DNA of 64,000 nt from Valencia hispanica (GCA_963556495.2 OY747716.1:47572318-47636317), one strand, 5' to 3'. Counted from the stretch's first letter, positions 10,535 to 21,948 are shown. Notes: generated by a model not told the origin, from the sequence alone. Numbers and translations are program-made.

Positions 10535-11977
10535 ATGGAACGTCAGCGTCACGGAGGAGGGGTGAGAATCCGCGGAGGAAGGGGAAGGGGACAAAACAGG
10601 GGCAGAGGAAGAAGAGGTGAAGTACATAAGCAAATTCCTGATGAAATTAGGGCTACACTTGTAGACCATGTTGTGAATCACGGCCTCACTATGGCTGAGG
10701 CTGGTCGACGAGTGCAACCAAATGTAGGGAGAACCACTGTGAATTCCATCATTCAAACATTTCGTAGGGAGAACAGGTATGTATAGCATTGGACAGTTAT
10801 CCAGTACCTGGATACTACAATTGTACTCTGCAACACATAGGACTCCAAGACAACCTCACAGAGGTGGAAGGGGGCCTGTTTTTACTCCACAACAAGAGGA
10901 AGCCATTTGTACAATGGTGATTGCAAACAATGCAATGAAATTGAGAGAGATTCAAAGTGCTGTTATAGATGATGACAATATCTTTGGCAGTATTGAATCT
11001 GTTTCAATTGCAATAATTGACTTAGTGCTCAGGAGGAATGAAATGCGCATGAAACAACTTTACAATGTGCCATTTGAAAGGAACAGGGAAAGAGTGAAGG
11101 AGACCCGTCACCAGTATGTACAGGTAAAGCTTGAGTGTGTGTTCTATGCATACTCTAATGTTCAGCACTGTAAACTGTTTTTCTTTGTGTGGTTCCATGC
11201 AGTACACTTAACAGTTCTGTATATTCACAGAAGGCTACATACTGTACACTATGTTGTCAAAAATGCATCATGTTACACAGGGAAAGTTCTTACAATTGTT
11301 TTTTTCTTTCTTTCTCCATCTCTTCTGGGATAAAGCATATACTGGAGCTAGAGGCCAGGGAACCACTGCACACATTCATTTACATCGATGAGGCAGGTTT
11401 CAATCTGGCCAAAGGCAGAAGGCGTGGAAGAAACAGACTTGGACAGAGAGCAACGATTGATGTTCCAGGCCCACGAGGGGGGAATGTCACAATGTGTGCA
11501 GCCATCTCGGAAAATGGTGTCATCACCCACATCCCCCTTCTCGGTCCTTACAACACACAACATCTTCTTACTTTTCTGGACACTCTTCACAGAACTATAG
11601 TCCCTGAGAATGAGAGGGGTCTAACTGGAGACCATCTGAGCAAGTACGTTGTCGTGTGGGATAATGTGAGCTTTCACCACTCACATCTGGTCAGAGAGTG
11701 GTTTGCAGCACATGGCAGGATGGTGGTTGAATATCTCCCCCCCTACTCCCTATTAATAGAGTTTTTTTCTTCCTGGAGGAGGAAGATTTAGGCCCAAATG
11801 GCCCTGCTAGCAGCCATGGATGCTGCATGTGATGACATCACAGTGGAGTCCTGCAGAGGGTGGATTCGCCACTCAAGGAGAGACTTTCCTCGTTGCCTTG
11901 CAAGGGAAGACATCCGCTGTGATGCAGATGAAAATATGCGGCCAGACAGACAGGAACGTGTGGATGTCCAGGAATAA
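10535..11977 (+). pseudogene. Intron-containing IS630/Tc1-superfamily (DDE_3-type) transposase, damaged
   Basis: Exon 1, 10535-10776, begins MERQRHGGGVRI with an RG-rich stretch. A helix-turn-helix follows (IRATLVDHVVNHGLTMAEAG). A 64-bp intron (GTATGT...ACATAG) leads to exon 2, 10841-11123 (FTPQQEEAICTMVIANNAMK, NEMRMKQLYNVPFERN). After GTAAAG a second intron of 212 bp leads to exon 3 at 11336. Phases fit (242 and 283 nt, joint phase 0). Exon 3 carries the first acid (FIYIDEAGFN) and the second (YVVVWDNVSFHHS). The third-acid region, normally near LPPYSP..NPIEEFF, is reduced to PPYSLLIEFFSSW, and the frame stops at 11789-11791. The former C-terminus is still readable at 11795-11977 in another frame. 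Terminal repeats of the element were not found. Confidence 0.75.
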
Positions 11978-13124
11978 TTTATGTTCAGTTTACAGTCATA
12001 TGTACTGTTATATTGTTTACATTTGTGCACAGTTCTACCACAATGGCATTTCTTATGTTTGTTCTAAATAAGTGACTGTGTATTTTTTTTTTTTGCACAA
12101 TGCTGTAGAATTGCAAAGATCATATGCAGTAAATATGTAAACATACATATGTGTCTTGTACTCAGTTACCTGACTAAATACAGTAATTTGTCACTTCTTT
12201 TTTTTTATTTATTTTTTTTTTTACGTGTCCAGTTTGGGTAGTGTGGAGCTCCGAATTGGTGTCTGAGTACCAAGTAGAAGCCCAACAGATTTACTTTCAC
12301 AAGCGGAGCAGTACAGCTACAGTAATTTGTAACTTTACTGAAGTTTTCAAATGGCTGTACAGGTGTATAGTGCTGTCTTGAGCATTTTCAGGTAGTGTCA
12401 CCAAGATCTGACTTTTTTGCATTGGAAAACACAGAAACTGTCACAATGAAAACATGACAAAGCCATCTGACTGTCTTGTTCATAAACAATGGTGTCAGGA
12501 CTTATTATTTTGATGACAGACAGTTTCATTGACATTAATGCTTGCTTTTGAGGAATCAACTTCTCATTTTGAGCAAGTGACACACTTTTGCAGGCTATCC
12601 ACTAGGTTTTGCAGTTTGTACTTATTGTTCCGAGAAATGCACGAACTCTTGTGCAAATGTTAATAGGGATGTGAGAGATGCACCAAAGCGACTGAGAAAA
12701 ACTGTAATTGAAGCTGTGTGCTGTCTCTTGATTGTTCCTCTTTAGGTCCAAAAATAATTACTTCAGTTTTGAAAAAAAGAACATATCCAGTGAGCCGTGA
12801 ATGTGTGGACAGTAAGGCCTCGTTGATTTCAGGGTGGAATAGACAGACTGATTTAAGGGGATAGTTATCAAAATACCAAATCTTGAAGAGGATGAGCTAC
12901 AGCAACAGAAGACCACTAGTGTCATATCTGTCCACTGAGAACAGGAAACTTACACTCCAATTCAAGCAGACTCATCAAAACGGGACAATAACAGAATGTA
13001 AAGAAGGTGCCTGGTCCGATATGTTTCGACTACGCTTGCAACATTCAAATGGAGGGGTCAGAGTTGGATCCAAACTGCCTTCAGTATAAATAATCAGCAG
13101 CTCAGGCTGGCGGCGGGGTAATTA
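11978..13124. other. Non-coding stretch downstream of the transposase
   Basis: T-rich tracts at 12085-12095 and 12198-12223. Part is probably the 3' end of the transposon above, but I could not define its terminus. No gene seen. Confidence 0.45.
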
Positions 13125-13132
13125 GTGTGGAT
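13125..13132. repeat. Left target-site duplication of the hAT element
   Basis: GTGTGGAT immediately before the element; the right copy at 14829-14836 reads GTGTGGAG (7 of 8 identical). Eight bp is the hAT superfamily length. Confidence 0.75.
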
Positions 13133-13394
13133 CAGAGGTCTACAACCCCCGGACCGGTACCAGTCCGTGGGTCATTTGGTACTGGGCTGCACAGAAAGGA
13201 AAAATAACTCACATAATTTCCGTTTTATTTAGTATCCGAGTTGAAACTATGTTTTATTTTGAAAAATGACAGGATTCTATTTGTTACATCTGGCTATAAC
13301 TCACTCTTGATGCATGTCAATACGCTTGCCTCGGTCACCGCTAAAAACAAACCCACAAGCTAGCAGAATTATTAAAACCAGAGGTCTCTGAAAA

Positions 13395-13605
13395 GTTTGT
13401 TTGCGAAAAGGAAAAGGTGCGGTGAAGAGACGGAAGAAGTGTCTACAACTTCCAAGAAAAAGAAAGCTATCTTTCGCAGACAATACCAGGAGCCATGCTT
13501 AAAATATGGATTTGTTGGAACTGGCGATTTCCATGCAACGAGCACTCGCTTTGTATGATATGTTTCAACCTGCTTTCTAATGAGGTAATGAAGCCTCTAA
13601 TGAGG
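13395..13605 (+). pseudogene. hAT transposase N-terminal remnant (SCAND3/ZBED-like)
   Basis: Plus-strand reading gives KRKRCGEETEEVSTTSKKKK followed by AIFRRQYQEPCLKYGFVGTG and DFHA. This is the N-terminus typical of the fish hAT proteins annotated as SCAND3- or ZBED-like. It then shifts frame before FNLLSNEVMKP. A 17-bp segment (CTAATGAGGTAATGA type) is tandemly duplicated near 13577-13609. Only the first 60 or so residues remain. Confidence 0.6.
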
Positions 13606-13773
13606 TAATGACTGCCGCAGACAAGACAGTCTCATTACAGAGAAATAGCCACAGGGCACTCACTGATTCAGCTGTGTGGTGAGTTGTAATTCTCATGCAG
13701 TTTATATTTGTTTTTGTGGTACATTTTATTTTAAAGACATGTTTAAACGTTACCATAACGACCAGCGAGTGAT

Positions 13774-13852
<79 letters not shown>

Positions 13853-13904
13853 GGATGGATGGATGGATGGATGGATGGATGGATGGATGGATGGATGGAT
13901 GGAT
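13774..13904. repeat. (GATA)n(GGAT)n compound microsatellite
   Basis: About 76 bp of GATA units followed by about 54 bp of GGAT units. It abuts the 3' end of the nested LINE fragment exactly, so it may have grown from that LINE's tail or mark the break. Confidence 0.97.
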
Positions 13905-14600
13905 ACTGCAGAGACAACCCCAGTGCTGCATTGATTGCAGTGTCCCAGAAACACATCTCCCCATGCCGACGTTTTGACGTCTGGATTTTAGATCCATAAT
14001 CCAGGATGTAAGGAAGGGGGCTACACCCATACCTATAAGTTTGTTTCTCAGTATGGGAGGCTTTATGGTGTTAAAAGCGCTGGAGAAGTTGAAGAACATG
14101 ATCCTGACATAAGAACCAGGCACATCCAGGTAGGAGTATGCCTGGTGCCGCATGTAACGGACCCCATCTTCAACTCCTAAGTGTTCCTCATAGGCAAAAT
14201 GTAGGGGGTCTAGCTCTTCAGCAACCTGCTGTTTCATTCGAGGGACAAGGAGCCCCGCCAAGGTCTTCATGATGTGGGATGTCAAAGCCACTGGACTGTA
14301 ATCATTCAGCTCTACCGGTTGCCCTATTTTGGGCACCAGTATGAGCCATGAGGTCTTCCGCAGCACCAGGACGTTTTCTATCTGAAGACTCAGATTGAAG
14401 AACCTCTGCAGGCGAACTGCTAGTTGTCCTGCACAGTCCTTCAGAAGCCTTGGACAATTTCTCTCCGAACCAACAGCCTTGTCCGGTCGAAGTTTCCTAA
14501 GCTCAACTCCCACCTCTCCTTCTGTTATCAACAGTTGGAAGCAAGTCAGGATGCAGGGGGGCAACACAGGTGTTGAAGGTGGAGTGAGTACCAACGGAGG
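13905..14600 (-). pseudogene. LINE reverse transcriptase fragment
   Basis: Minus-strand frame with ELRKLRPDKAVGSE, WLILVPKIGQPVELNDYSPV, LDPLHFAYEEHLGVEDGVRY, the RT-A motif in the form VRIMFFNFSSAFNTI (the usual aspartate is Asn) and PILRNKLIGMGVAPFLTSWI. These are RT fingers and palm motifs of a LINE. It stops at the microsatellite before the YxDD box, so it is a dead fragment. The host sequence on both sides is the hAT element, so this LINE inserted into it. Confidence 0.7.
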
Positions 14601-14836
14601 TGGAGGAAGCAGAGAGCAAGTAGGATGTCACTGATGTTATGTTGTGGACGTAATGATATAGAAACGCTAATTATGTTACAAGTACACATTGGATATTATT
14701 ATATTTAAAAATAAAATAGTTCATAAGCCGTTCATTTCTTTATATTTTGTTGCATTTATCTGCCGATCTGTGTGAATATTGTCTGATATTAAACTCATCC
14801 GTGGCAAACAAAAGGTTGGGTACCACTGGTGTGGAG

Positions 14837-15067
14837 GATCAGCCAACCTGAGTGCTCCTGCTTGTGGAGGAACTGGAGGTCATAATCTGGTGGTCTCCAC
14901 CAGATCTCTGTCCAAACGAGCGCTGTTGGGATTAGGTGGAACCAGAGATTCCCATCAAGAATGTAGATCCAGCAAATCTGCAACAACTGTGTGATGCTTT
15001 CATGCCGATATGAACCAATAACCCGTGCTTTTGACAATTTTGTTGAACTCACGGCACAAAGAACTAA
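14837..15067. other. Non-coding stretch, no gene seen
   Basis: Unique-looking sequence between the hAT element and a SINE-like repeat. Open frames on both strands overlap and lack domains. Confidence 0.4.
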
Positions 15068-15185
15068 GTGGTGCAGTTGGTAGCACTGTTGCCATGCAGC
15101 AAGAAGGTCCGGAGTTCAAATCCCATCCATGGAGTCTGCATGTTCTCTATCTGCATTGTTGGAACACAGCCATGGTTACTGTACC
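15068..15185 (+). repeat. SINE-like repeat with tRNA-like head
   Basis: GTGGTGCAGTTGGTAGCACT resembles a Pol III A box and GGAGTTCAAATCCC a B box. GAGTCTGCATGTTCTC follows, the body of a short repeat very common in fish. Degenerate, no poly-A end recognised. Confidence 0.5.
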
Positions 15186-16142
15186 AAAACACAGACCTAG
15201 GAGTGCTAAATCCAACATTGCACGAGTTTCTGCAGGAAGAGGAGGAGTTTTGAACTGCCAAACTCAAAACAAACCAGCTGCCGCTCTGAACCTTGGCCTC
15301 TTTTGCCCGTGAGCCCAGCCGGACTCCATCCTTCGCTGGCGAGGGAGGAACCGAGTTTCTGGAAGAAACTGATTCGATCTGAAAGACTTTTACAGTCTGC
15401 CGATTTATCAGGTCAACTTTATTCGGCTGATGAAATAAGTCTTGAATGACTTGTTCAAAACTCTGCAGAAAGAATCTTTTGATTTAGGGAGCCTCTCTTT
15501 GCTGATGCCCCGCTGGCCTGCTGCTAAACTGCCTCCTACGGGAGCTGAGAGCTCAACAAGCGGACAACTGCTGAGCTGATTGCTGCCCGCTGATCGGTGA
15601 CGCTACTCGCTGCTGAAACAGTCGTGATATGCGGATGTCTTTACCTGATTCCTTAAAGGGCCGATTGTCTGAGAGGAGCAGGTCGACAGATTACCGTTGA
15701 AGTTCCTGTAGTGGAAATGCACCATTTATCGTATATTAATTAAGTAAATAATAAATGAACTCTTGCACAATATTCTAATTTTTCGAATTTCACCGGTAGA
15801 CAATGGATGGAAGAATTAAGCCAGTTCTGAAAGTGAAAAGGGCTCCGTCTTGGTACTACCAAGGTGTATCAAGTAAAGTGGCCTTGTGGGTGAATATATC
15901 AGCAAGCCCCCATTCAAACAAAAAATGCAACTACATCCAATGTCATTTTGAAGACAATAGCTGTTAGGGAAAATTTATTAAAAAACGCATCAAAAAAAGG
16001 AAGATATGGGACAGTGAAAAGGGACATAAAGTATTTTTGCTGGAGTGCCGTTAATATTTACTGAAACGAATCCTCAGCACTGATATTTGAAGTTCTGTTC
16101 GTTTCTCGAACAAGAAGTTGACCAAAAATGTAATGTATTACA
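15186..16142. other. Non-coding stretch, no gene seen
   Basis: Moderately GC-rich to about 15700, then AT-rich. No splice-bounded coding frame, no clear element ends. Confidence 0.4.
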
Positions 16143-16144
16143 TA

Positions 16145-17734
16145 CAGGTCCTTCTCAAAAAATTAGCATATTGTGAAAAAGTTCATTCTTTTCCATAATG
16201 TAATGATAAAAATTAAACTTTCATATATTTTAGATTCATTGCACACCAACTGAAATATTTCAGGTCTTTTATTGTTTTAAAACTGATGATTTTGGCATAC
16301 AGCTCATGAAAACCCAAAATTCCTATCTCAAAAAATTAGCATATTTCATCCGACCAATAAAAGAAAAGTGTTTTTATTATAAAAATTCAACCTTGAAATA
16401 ATTATGTTCAGTTTTGCACTCAATACTTGGTGGGGAATCCTTTTGCAGAAATGACTGCTTCAATGCGGCGTGGCATGGAGGCAATCAGCCTGTGGCACTG
16501 CTGAGGTGTTATGGAGGCCCAGGATGCTTCGATAGCGGCCTGAAGCTCATCCAGAGTGTTGGGTCTTGCGTCTCTCAACTTCCTCTTCACAATATCCCAC
16601 AGATTCTCTATGGGGTTCAGGTCAGGAGAGTTGGCAGGCCAATTGAGCACAGTAATACCATGGTCAGTAAACCATTTACCAGTGGTTCTGGCACTGTGAG
16701 CAGGTGCCAGGTCGTGCTGAAAAATGAAATCTTCATATCCATAAAGCTTTTCAGCAGATGGAAGCATGAAGTGCTCCAAAATCTCCTGATAGCTAGCTGC
16801 ATTGACCCTGCCCTTGATAAAACACAGTGGACCAACACCAGCAGCTGACATGGCACCCCAGACCATCACTGACTGTGGGTACTTGACACTGGACTTCAGG
16901 CATTTTGGCATTTCCTTCTCCCCAGTCTTCCTCCAGACTCTGGCACCTTGATTTCCGAATGACATGCAAAAAGTACTTTGGACCACTGAGCAACAGTCCA
17001 GTGCTGCTTCTCTGTAGCCCAGGTCAGGCGCTTCTGCCACTGTTTCTGGTTCAAAAGTGGCTTGACCTGGGGAATGCGGCACCTGTAGCCCGTTTCCTGC
17101 ACACGCCTGTGCACGGTGGCTCTGGATGTTTCTACTCCAGACTCAGTCCACTGCTTCCGCAGGTCCCCCAAGGTCTGGAATCGGTCCTTCTCCACAATCT
17201 TCCTCAGGGTCCGGTCACCTCTTCTCGTTGTGCAGCGTTTTCTGCCACACTTTTTCCTTCCCACAGACTTCCCACTGAGGTGCCTTGATACAGCACTCTG
17301 GGAACAGCCTATTCGTTCAGAAATGTCTTTCTGTGTCTTACCCTCTTGCTTGAGGGTGTCAATGATGGCCTTCTGGGCAGCAGTCAGGTCGGCAGTCTTA
17401 CCCATGATTGCGGTTTTGAGTAATGAACCAGGCTGGGAGTTTTTAAAAGCCTCAGGAATCTTTTGCAGGTGTTTAGAGTTAATTCGTTGATTCAGATGAT
17501 TAGGTTAATAGCTCGTTTAGAGAAACTTTTCATGATATGCTAATTTTTTGAGATAGGAATTTTGGGTTTTCATGAGCTGTATGCCAAAATCATCAGTTTT
17601 AAAACAATAAAAGACCTGAAATATTTCAGTTGGTGTGCAATGAATCTAAAATATATGAAAGTTACATTTTTATCATTACATTATAGAAAATAATGAACTT
17701 TATCACAATATGCTAATTTTTAGAGAAGGACCTG
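16145..17734 (-). mobile_element. Complete Tc1-like transposon with about 208-bp terminal inverted repeats
   Basis: Both ends read CAGGTCCTTCTC / GAGAAGGACCTG and are flanked by TA (16143-16144 and 17735-17736), the Tc1/mariner target. The inverted repeats are about 16145-16352 and 17528-17734. Within each, an 18-bp motif of the form CTCAAAAAATTAGCATAT occurs twice, at the outer end and at the inner end, an IR/DR arrangement that serves as paired transposase binding sites in Tc1 elements. Length 1590 bp is the usual size. The transposase gene lies between on the minus strand. Confidence 0.92.
16420..17405 (-). pseudogene. Tc1-like DD34E transposase, frameshifted with loss of the first catalytic Asp
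   Basis: Starts at ATG 17405-17403 (MGKTADLTAAQKAIIDTLKQ). Paired helix-turn-helix domains follow (KDISERIGCSQSAVSRHLSG, then LRKQWTESGVETSRATVHRR). The catalytic domain keeps FQHDLAPAHSA with the second Asp and [18 protein letters not shown] with the Glu, ending GFPTKY before the stop at 16420-16422. Near 16965-16985 a small deletion removes the codons around the first catalytic Asp (expected after WSKVLF) and changes frame. The product cannot be an active transposase. Confidence 0.9.
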
Positions 17735-17736
17735 TA

Positions 17737-18377
17737 TTTGATTGGCTAAAGACTTGATTCACATCTTGCAAGTCTCGACTCTGGACTCAGTTGACGTGAG
17801 ACTTGAGTGGAAAGTCTAGAGAACTGAAAAACAATGACTTGTTCCCCTCTCTGATTCGATGAAATGAGCTCGTCAAACACAAGCCAATGCTGGTAAAAAA
17901 CTGTTGCCATGTCCTCCAATATTAGTGGTTGTCATGTACCGTATTTAAAGACGTCTGTTAAGCACCACAGTTATATTTGGGTGGTTGTGTTTCTCTCAGT
18001 TCCTCCAGAGCTACTACTGCGACTCATGAGTGGGTGGTGAGTCAGCTGTGGTTGCTTGTTTTAGAAACTAACACGGCAATCCAAACAGTTGTTTACTTCC
18101 ACAATTAAATCATAGAGATATTTGCCATACTTCCTGATTGGGAGGCTTGCAGTTATCCGGGTTGGGACTGTTATGGTTTGTAGTTCATTAGTAGGCCAGA
18201 TCTTTGTTGGAGGTAATGGAGCAAAGATGAAACAGTGCATCCAGCTTGTTGTCAGCAAAAACATTCCTGCAGCCAGGTGATTTGCATCAGTGCCCTTGGC
18301 AAAGCTTACAGTATTTTCTCTTCTGCGATGGCTGTGCTGATGCAGGAAAGACGTCTAAGATCTCAGAGCAACGTGTG
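17737..18377. other. Non-coding stretch with a short dispersed repeat
   Basis: 17745-17830 (GACTTGATTCACATCTTGCA...CTGGACTCAG) resembles the GACTTGACTTGGACT-type repeat at 32290-32880. The remainder shows nothing recognisable. Confidence 0.35.
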
Positions 18378-18610
18378 TTGCTTCCAAGGCAAGGCAATTT
18401 TATTTGTATAGCACACTTTCAACAACAAGGTAATTCAAGGTGCTTTACATGATTAAGTGGTAAAATAAAAATAGCAGTAAAACACAGACAAAGCACATAA
18501 AGTAAAAATAGCATTAAAACAAGAAGAATACACAAAACATGATACAGCAAAGCATTACTCAAAGGCCAGCACTTTTCCATGGAATTGAAAAAATGTGAAA
18601 CTTTTTTGTT
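18378..18610 (-). mobile_element. L2-type LINE 3' UTR fragment
   Basis: Reverse complement of a LINE tail: GTAAAGCACCTTGAATTACC and GTGTGCTATACAAATAAAAT on the minus strand, preceded by a T-rich UTR. Same family as 19.1-19.5, 28.6-29.7 and 50.0-51.2 kb. Confidence 0.65.
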
Positions 18611-18629
18611 TTTACACAGCATGCTTTGG

Positions 18630-19045
18630 CAAGGCAAGGCAAGTTTATTTGTATACCACAATTCATGTTACAAGACAATTCAAAGGGCTTTACATAAAAC
18701 ATCAAAAGCATTACAGCAGGGTGCAGAAAAAGCAAAAGTACAGGAATAAAAACCATGATTTAAAATGAACCAAAAAAAAAAAAAATTTATATCTTAAAAG
18801 AAGCCGTGGAGATTTAAAACTTAGAATAAAAACCTAATCAAAAGCAGCTGAGAACAGGTGGGTCTTTAACCTGGATTTAAATAAACTGAGTGTTTCAGCT
18901 GATCTGAGGCTTTCTGGGAGTTTGTTCCAGACATGTGGAGCATAGAAGCTGAACGCAGCTTCTCCATGTCTGGTTCTGACTCTGGGAACTGATAAAAGAC
19001 CGGATCCAGATGACCTGAGGGGTCGGTTAGGTTCAGGCATTGCTG
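18630..19045 (-). mobile_element. L2-type LINE 3' end with C-terminal coding remnant
   Basis: A minus-strand frame at 19040-18834 reads PLRSSGSGLLSVPRVRTRHG, AAFSFYAPHVWNKLPESL and FKSRLKTHLF, the C-terminus of L2-group ORF2. The 3' UTR runs down to an AAGGCAAGGCAAG-type end at about 18630. Truncated at the 5' side. Confidence 0.75.
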
Positions 19046-19089
19046 ACTAATCTAGCTTTTATGTCGGCTATTTGACTGTTTGAAATTAT

Positions 19090-19490
19090 ATTTGTCCCCT
19101 TTTGCAGGGTGTGACCTTGGGAATAAGCCCTAGTGGGTTTCTGTCACACTCCGTCACGTTTATTCTGTTTCTATGCGGCCCTTATCTGGAACAGACTTCC
19201 TGACGAGTGCAGAGCTGCTGAAACTCTGAACTGCTTTAAATCGAGACTGAAAACCCATCTGTTTAGAATTGCCTTCGAGTAAATTATGTCATATGTATGA
19301 AATGTGTTCATGCTCTCTTGCTTTTTATTTTTTGATCTTTCTCTTGTTTTATTGTGTATCATGTGTAATGTGTGTTTCTTTTATGTGTTTTTTATTTATT
19401 TATCACCAAATCATGTAAAGCACCTTGAATTGCCTTGCTGTTGAAAGTGTGCTATACAAACAAAATTGCCTACAAACAAACAAACAAATA
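19090..19490 (+). mobile_element. L2-type LINE 3' end
   Basis: Plus-strand reading gives WNRLPDECRAAETLNCFKSR and LKTHLF, then a UTR ending CATGTAAAGCACCTTGAATT and GTGTGCTATACAAACAAAAT. 5'-truncated. Confidence 0.7.
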
Positions 19491-19875
19491 CACTAACTTC
19501 GCCCCTTGATTAAAAAAGCAGCCAAAGTCTAAAGTACAAACTCAAGACCAGTGGGCCAAATCCGGCCCGCCACATAAAAAGAACCTTCAAAATAAGTTGT
19601 GTGCTTAAATAAATCAATCTAATTAAATCTGGGGTTTTTTAATAGTTCCAAATTACATCAGTGTGAAAAGATGTTCAGTATTATTTAAAGTAAAGAGGTA
19701 CTCATCAAATGCAGAGACAGCTATTTATTTATATATTTAACAGTTTGTCGATGGATAGTTTTATCAATAGATTCTGCCACAACCGGCCGTTTTTTGTACA
19801 TTCATGGTCTTGATGTGGTCCAAAACTAAAATGAGTTTGACACCCCTGGTCTTAAGGAAAAAGAAAGACCTCTGG
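19491..19875. other. Non-coding stretch with a dispersed-repeat remnant
   Basis: ACCAGTGGGCCAAATCCGGC (from 19548) and GAGTTTGACACCCCTGGTCTT near its right side (about 19832-19852) look like the two ends of an old hAT-type non-autonomous element, about 300 bp long. No target duplication could be confirmed. Confidence 0.35.
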
Positions 19876-20760
19876 ACAGGCTGGAGAGTTATTGACCAGT
19901 GGACTTATAAAAGATTGAAGATCTGATGCTGGATTGATTATGGCAACAGCATCTTCACAGCTCTGCCTAAAAAGTCAATCAGACAGCTGCAGCTGATCCA
20001 GAACGCTGCTGCTCGTGTTCCTCACTAGAACCAGGAAAGTAGAGCACATCACCCCAGTTCTAAAGTCCTTACACTGGCTCCCTGTAGCTCAGAGGATAGA
20101 CTTCTAAATACTCCTACTAGTTTATAAATCATTGAATGGCTTAGCACCAAAATACATTAAATATATGTTGTTGTATCAACCTGCAAGACCACTCATGTCA
20201 GTAACTTGGAACGAGGCAAGATGATAGTTACTGTTTTATTACAGGAGGCGAACTTGGCAGGCGTAGCGACTCTGACGTAGAGGAAGCTCTGAACTGGCGG
20301 ACCAGACGACAGAACGTGGCTGAGGTGAGTGAAGGCTCTTTAAATATGGAAGATGAGCCAATGGGAGAGACTGGCGCAGGTGAGTGGTTGGAGCTGATGA
20401 TAACTCGGGTCTTTTGGTTGCAGTCTATTCGGCATTAATAGAATCAGAACCAAACATGGAGAAGCAGCTTTCAGCTTCTATGCTCCTCTAATCTGGAACA
20501 AACTTCCAGAAAACTGCAAAACTGCTGAAACACTGAGTTCCTTTAAATCAACGCTGAAAACCCATCTGTTTAGAGCTGCCTTTGGTTATAAACAACTGGA
20601 ACCTCATTAATTCTACTTTGGATAGCAACTTTTCATCACCTCTCTTTATTTTGTCACTGCAATGTCCTTTTTTCTGCTCCTTGTGTTGTTTAAATCACGT
20701 AAAGCACTTTGAACTGCCTTGTTGCTGAAATGTGCTATGCAAATAAACTTGACCTGACAT
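19876..20760 (+). mobile_element. L2-type LINE 3' end split by an insertion
   Basis: 19930-20199 encodes a decayed form of the region with RQLQLIQNAAARV and LKSLHWLPVAQRIDF. 20425-20590 continues with NRTKHGEAAFSFYAPLIWNK and FKSTLKTHLF, then the LINE tail to about 20760. About 220 bp (20200-20424) of unrelated sequence interrupt it. The insert begins GTAACT and ends TTGCAG, probably by chance. Confidence 0.7.
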
Positions 20761-21948
20761 GGATGTCCATACATTTTTATTTTTTTTACACTGACAGTGT
20801 TATTGTGTTACAATGGCATCCTCTAAGGATATTTGTAGGTTCTGCAGGGTCAGTGGGGCAACCACACCAAGAGATATTCCCAGGATCATTCATGTAAAGA
20901 AAGGGATGCTTGGTTGGGGAACCTCAGGGTCTCTTGTTTGCTGCTACTGGTGTCTTCAACCCTTGACTTGGTGTTTACTGGGATGGTTCCCAGTGGAGTC
21001 TGAAGTGGCCAGGGTATTAGTCAGTCCCTAAGTTACAGGAAGCAGGTAGACATCTTACTCTGGGTCAGGGGTCAGTCCCTGGCTCAAGCTGCTGGACTGA
21101 CCTGAGATAACATCAACACCATAGTGTTGGGCACATGAAGAAGATGTCTGCAGCTGAGACTCTTCATCACTCGGTGTCTTTAGATGACACAAATGTTTCT
21201 CAGCGTTGGAAGAAGGAACTGAAAATCTTGCAAACATTTTCCCTGCATTTTACAGCTTATAAACCACAAATGACTTTCAGATACGTTTACTTTTAATATG
21301 CACTCAAATGTAATTTTGGAAAACATGAATGTTTCAAAATGTCTGAATTATTAAAATGAAATGATGATGGGAGAAAACATTAAATATCAAGGTGTCCTTC
21401 TGCCTGGATTGAAACTAAATGTCAAACTAAATACAACACAATCTTTCTTCAGTACTTCTTCTTCTACTCCATATTCCTCGTTTACTTCTTCTTCTTCTTC
21501 TGTGCTACTCCCATGGTTATCAGCAGAGATCTCTCAGGAATGAGCGGGTGAAACTAAAATCCTCAGCTGCAAAAGTTCTTCCTTACATCAAGATCAGAGT
21601 CAATAATTAAGTCTTTGGGAGGGAACTCATTCTGCAGTAGCAAACCTTTTCTTAAGTCTTTCTTAACCAAAGTGTGTGAATGCAACCAAGCTTCTCAGAG
21701 CTTTGCAGGAAAAACAAAACAGCATCTCTAGGAGAAATATTAATCCCAAATAAAGTTCAGTCTGTGTTCTTCGTGTTCCTTTGGTTTCCTTGAGATGTTT
21801 GCAGATGGTTTGATGTTGTAAGGAAGAGTTAATCAGGAAGGACTTCCACATAATCTGAAGAACAGGGACCATCTACAGCAAAACCGAGAACAGGTTACGT
21901 TAAAAAACAGCCAATAAAGGGATGCTGCAGGAAAAAAAGGTACATGTT
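20761..21948. other. Non-coding stretch downstream of the SH2D1-like gene
   Basis: This lies 3' of the minus-strand SH2D1-like stop codon and may hold its 3' UTR. A TTC-rich tract occurs at 21453-21500. No independent gene recognised; the plus-strand frame at 20813-21031 is not convincing. Confidence 0.4.

Larger units (their letters stand above)
13133..14828 (+). mobile_element. hAT transposon, internally deleted and carrying a nested LINE
   Basis: The left end reads CAGAGGTCTACAACCCCCGG and the right end, reverse complemented, CAGTGGTACCCAACCTTTTG, sharing CAG.GGT...CAACC. Ends and 8-bp target duplication fit hAT. Inside are a decayed 5' part of a transposase (about 13395-13605), a GATA/GGAT microsatellite, and a minus-strand LINE fragment (13905-14600). 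The right end is preceded by typical 3' sequence (14690-14828). A piece resembling that 3' part recurs at about 39990-40060. The original transposase body is mostly gone. Confidence 0.75.

Noticed and set aside
13577..13956. Long frames with SIHPSIHPS / IYLSIYLS repeats
   Set aside because: They are translations of the GGAT/GATA microsatellite joined to flanking LINE sequence, not a repeat protein.
15040..15312. Overlapping frames of 61-95 aa
   Set aside because: They cover a SINE-like repeat with tRNA-type boxes on which coding is not expected.
20200..20424. GTAACT...TTGCAG segment in a LINE that looks like an intron
   Set aside because: The flanking LINE frame is already broken and the insert replaces LINE bases rather than adding to an intact frame, so the splice-like ends are probably chance.
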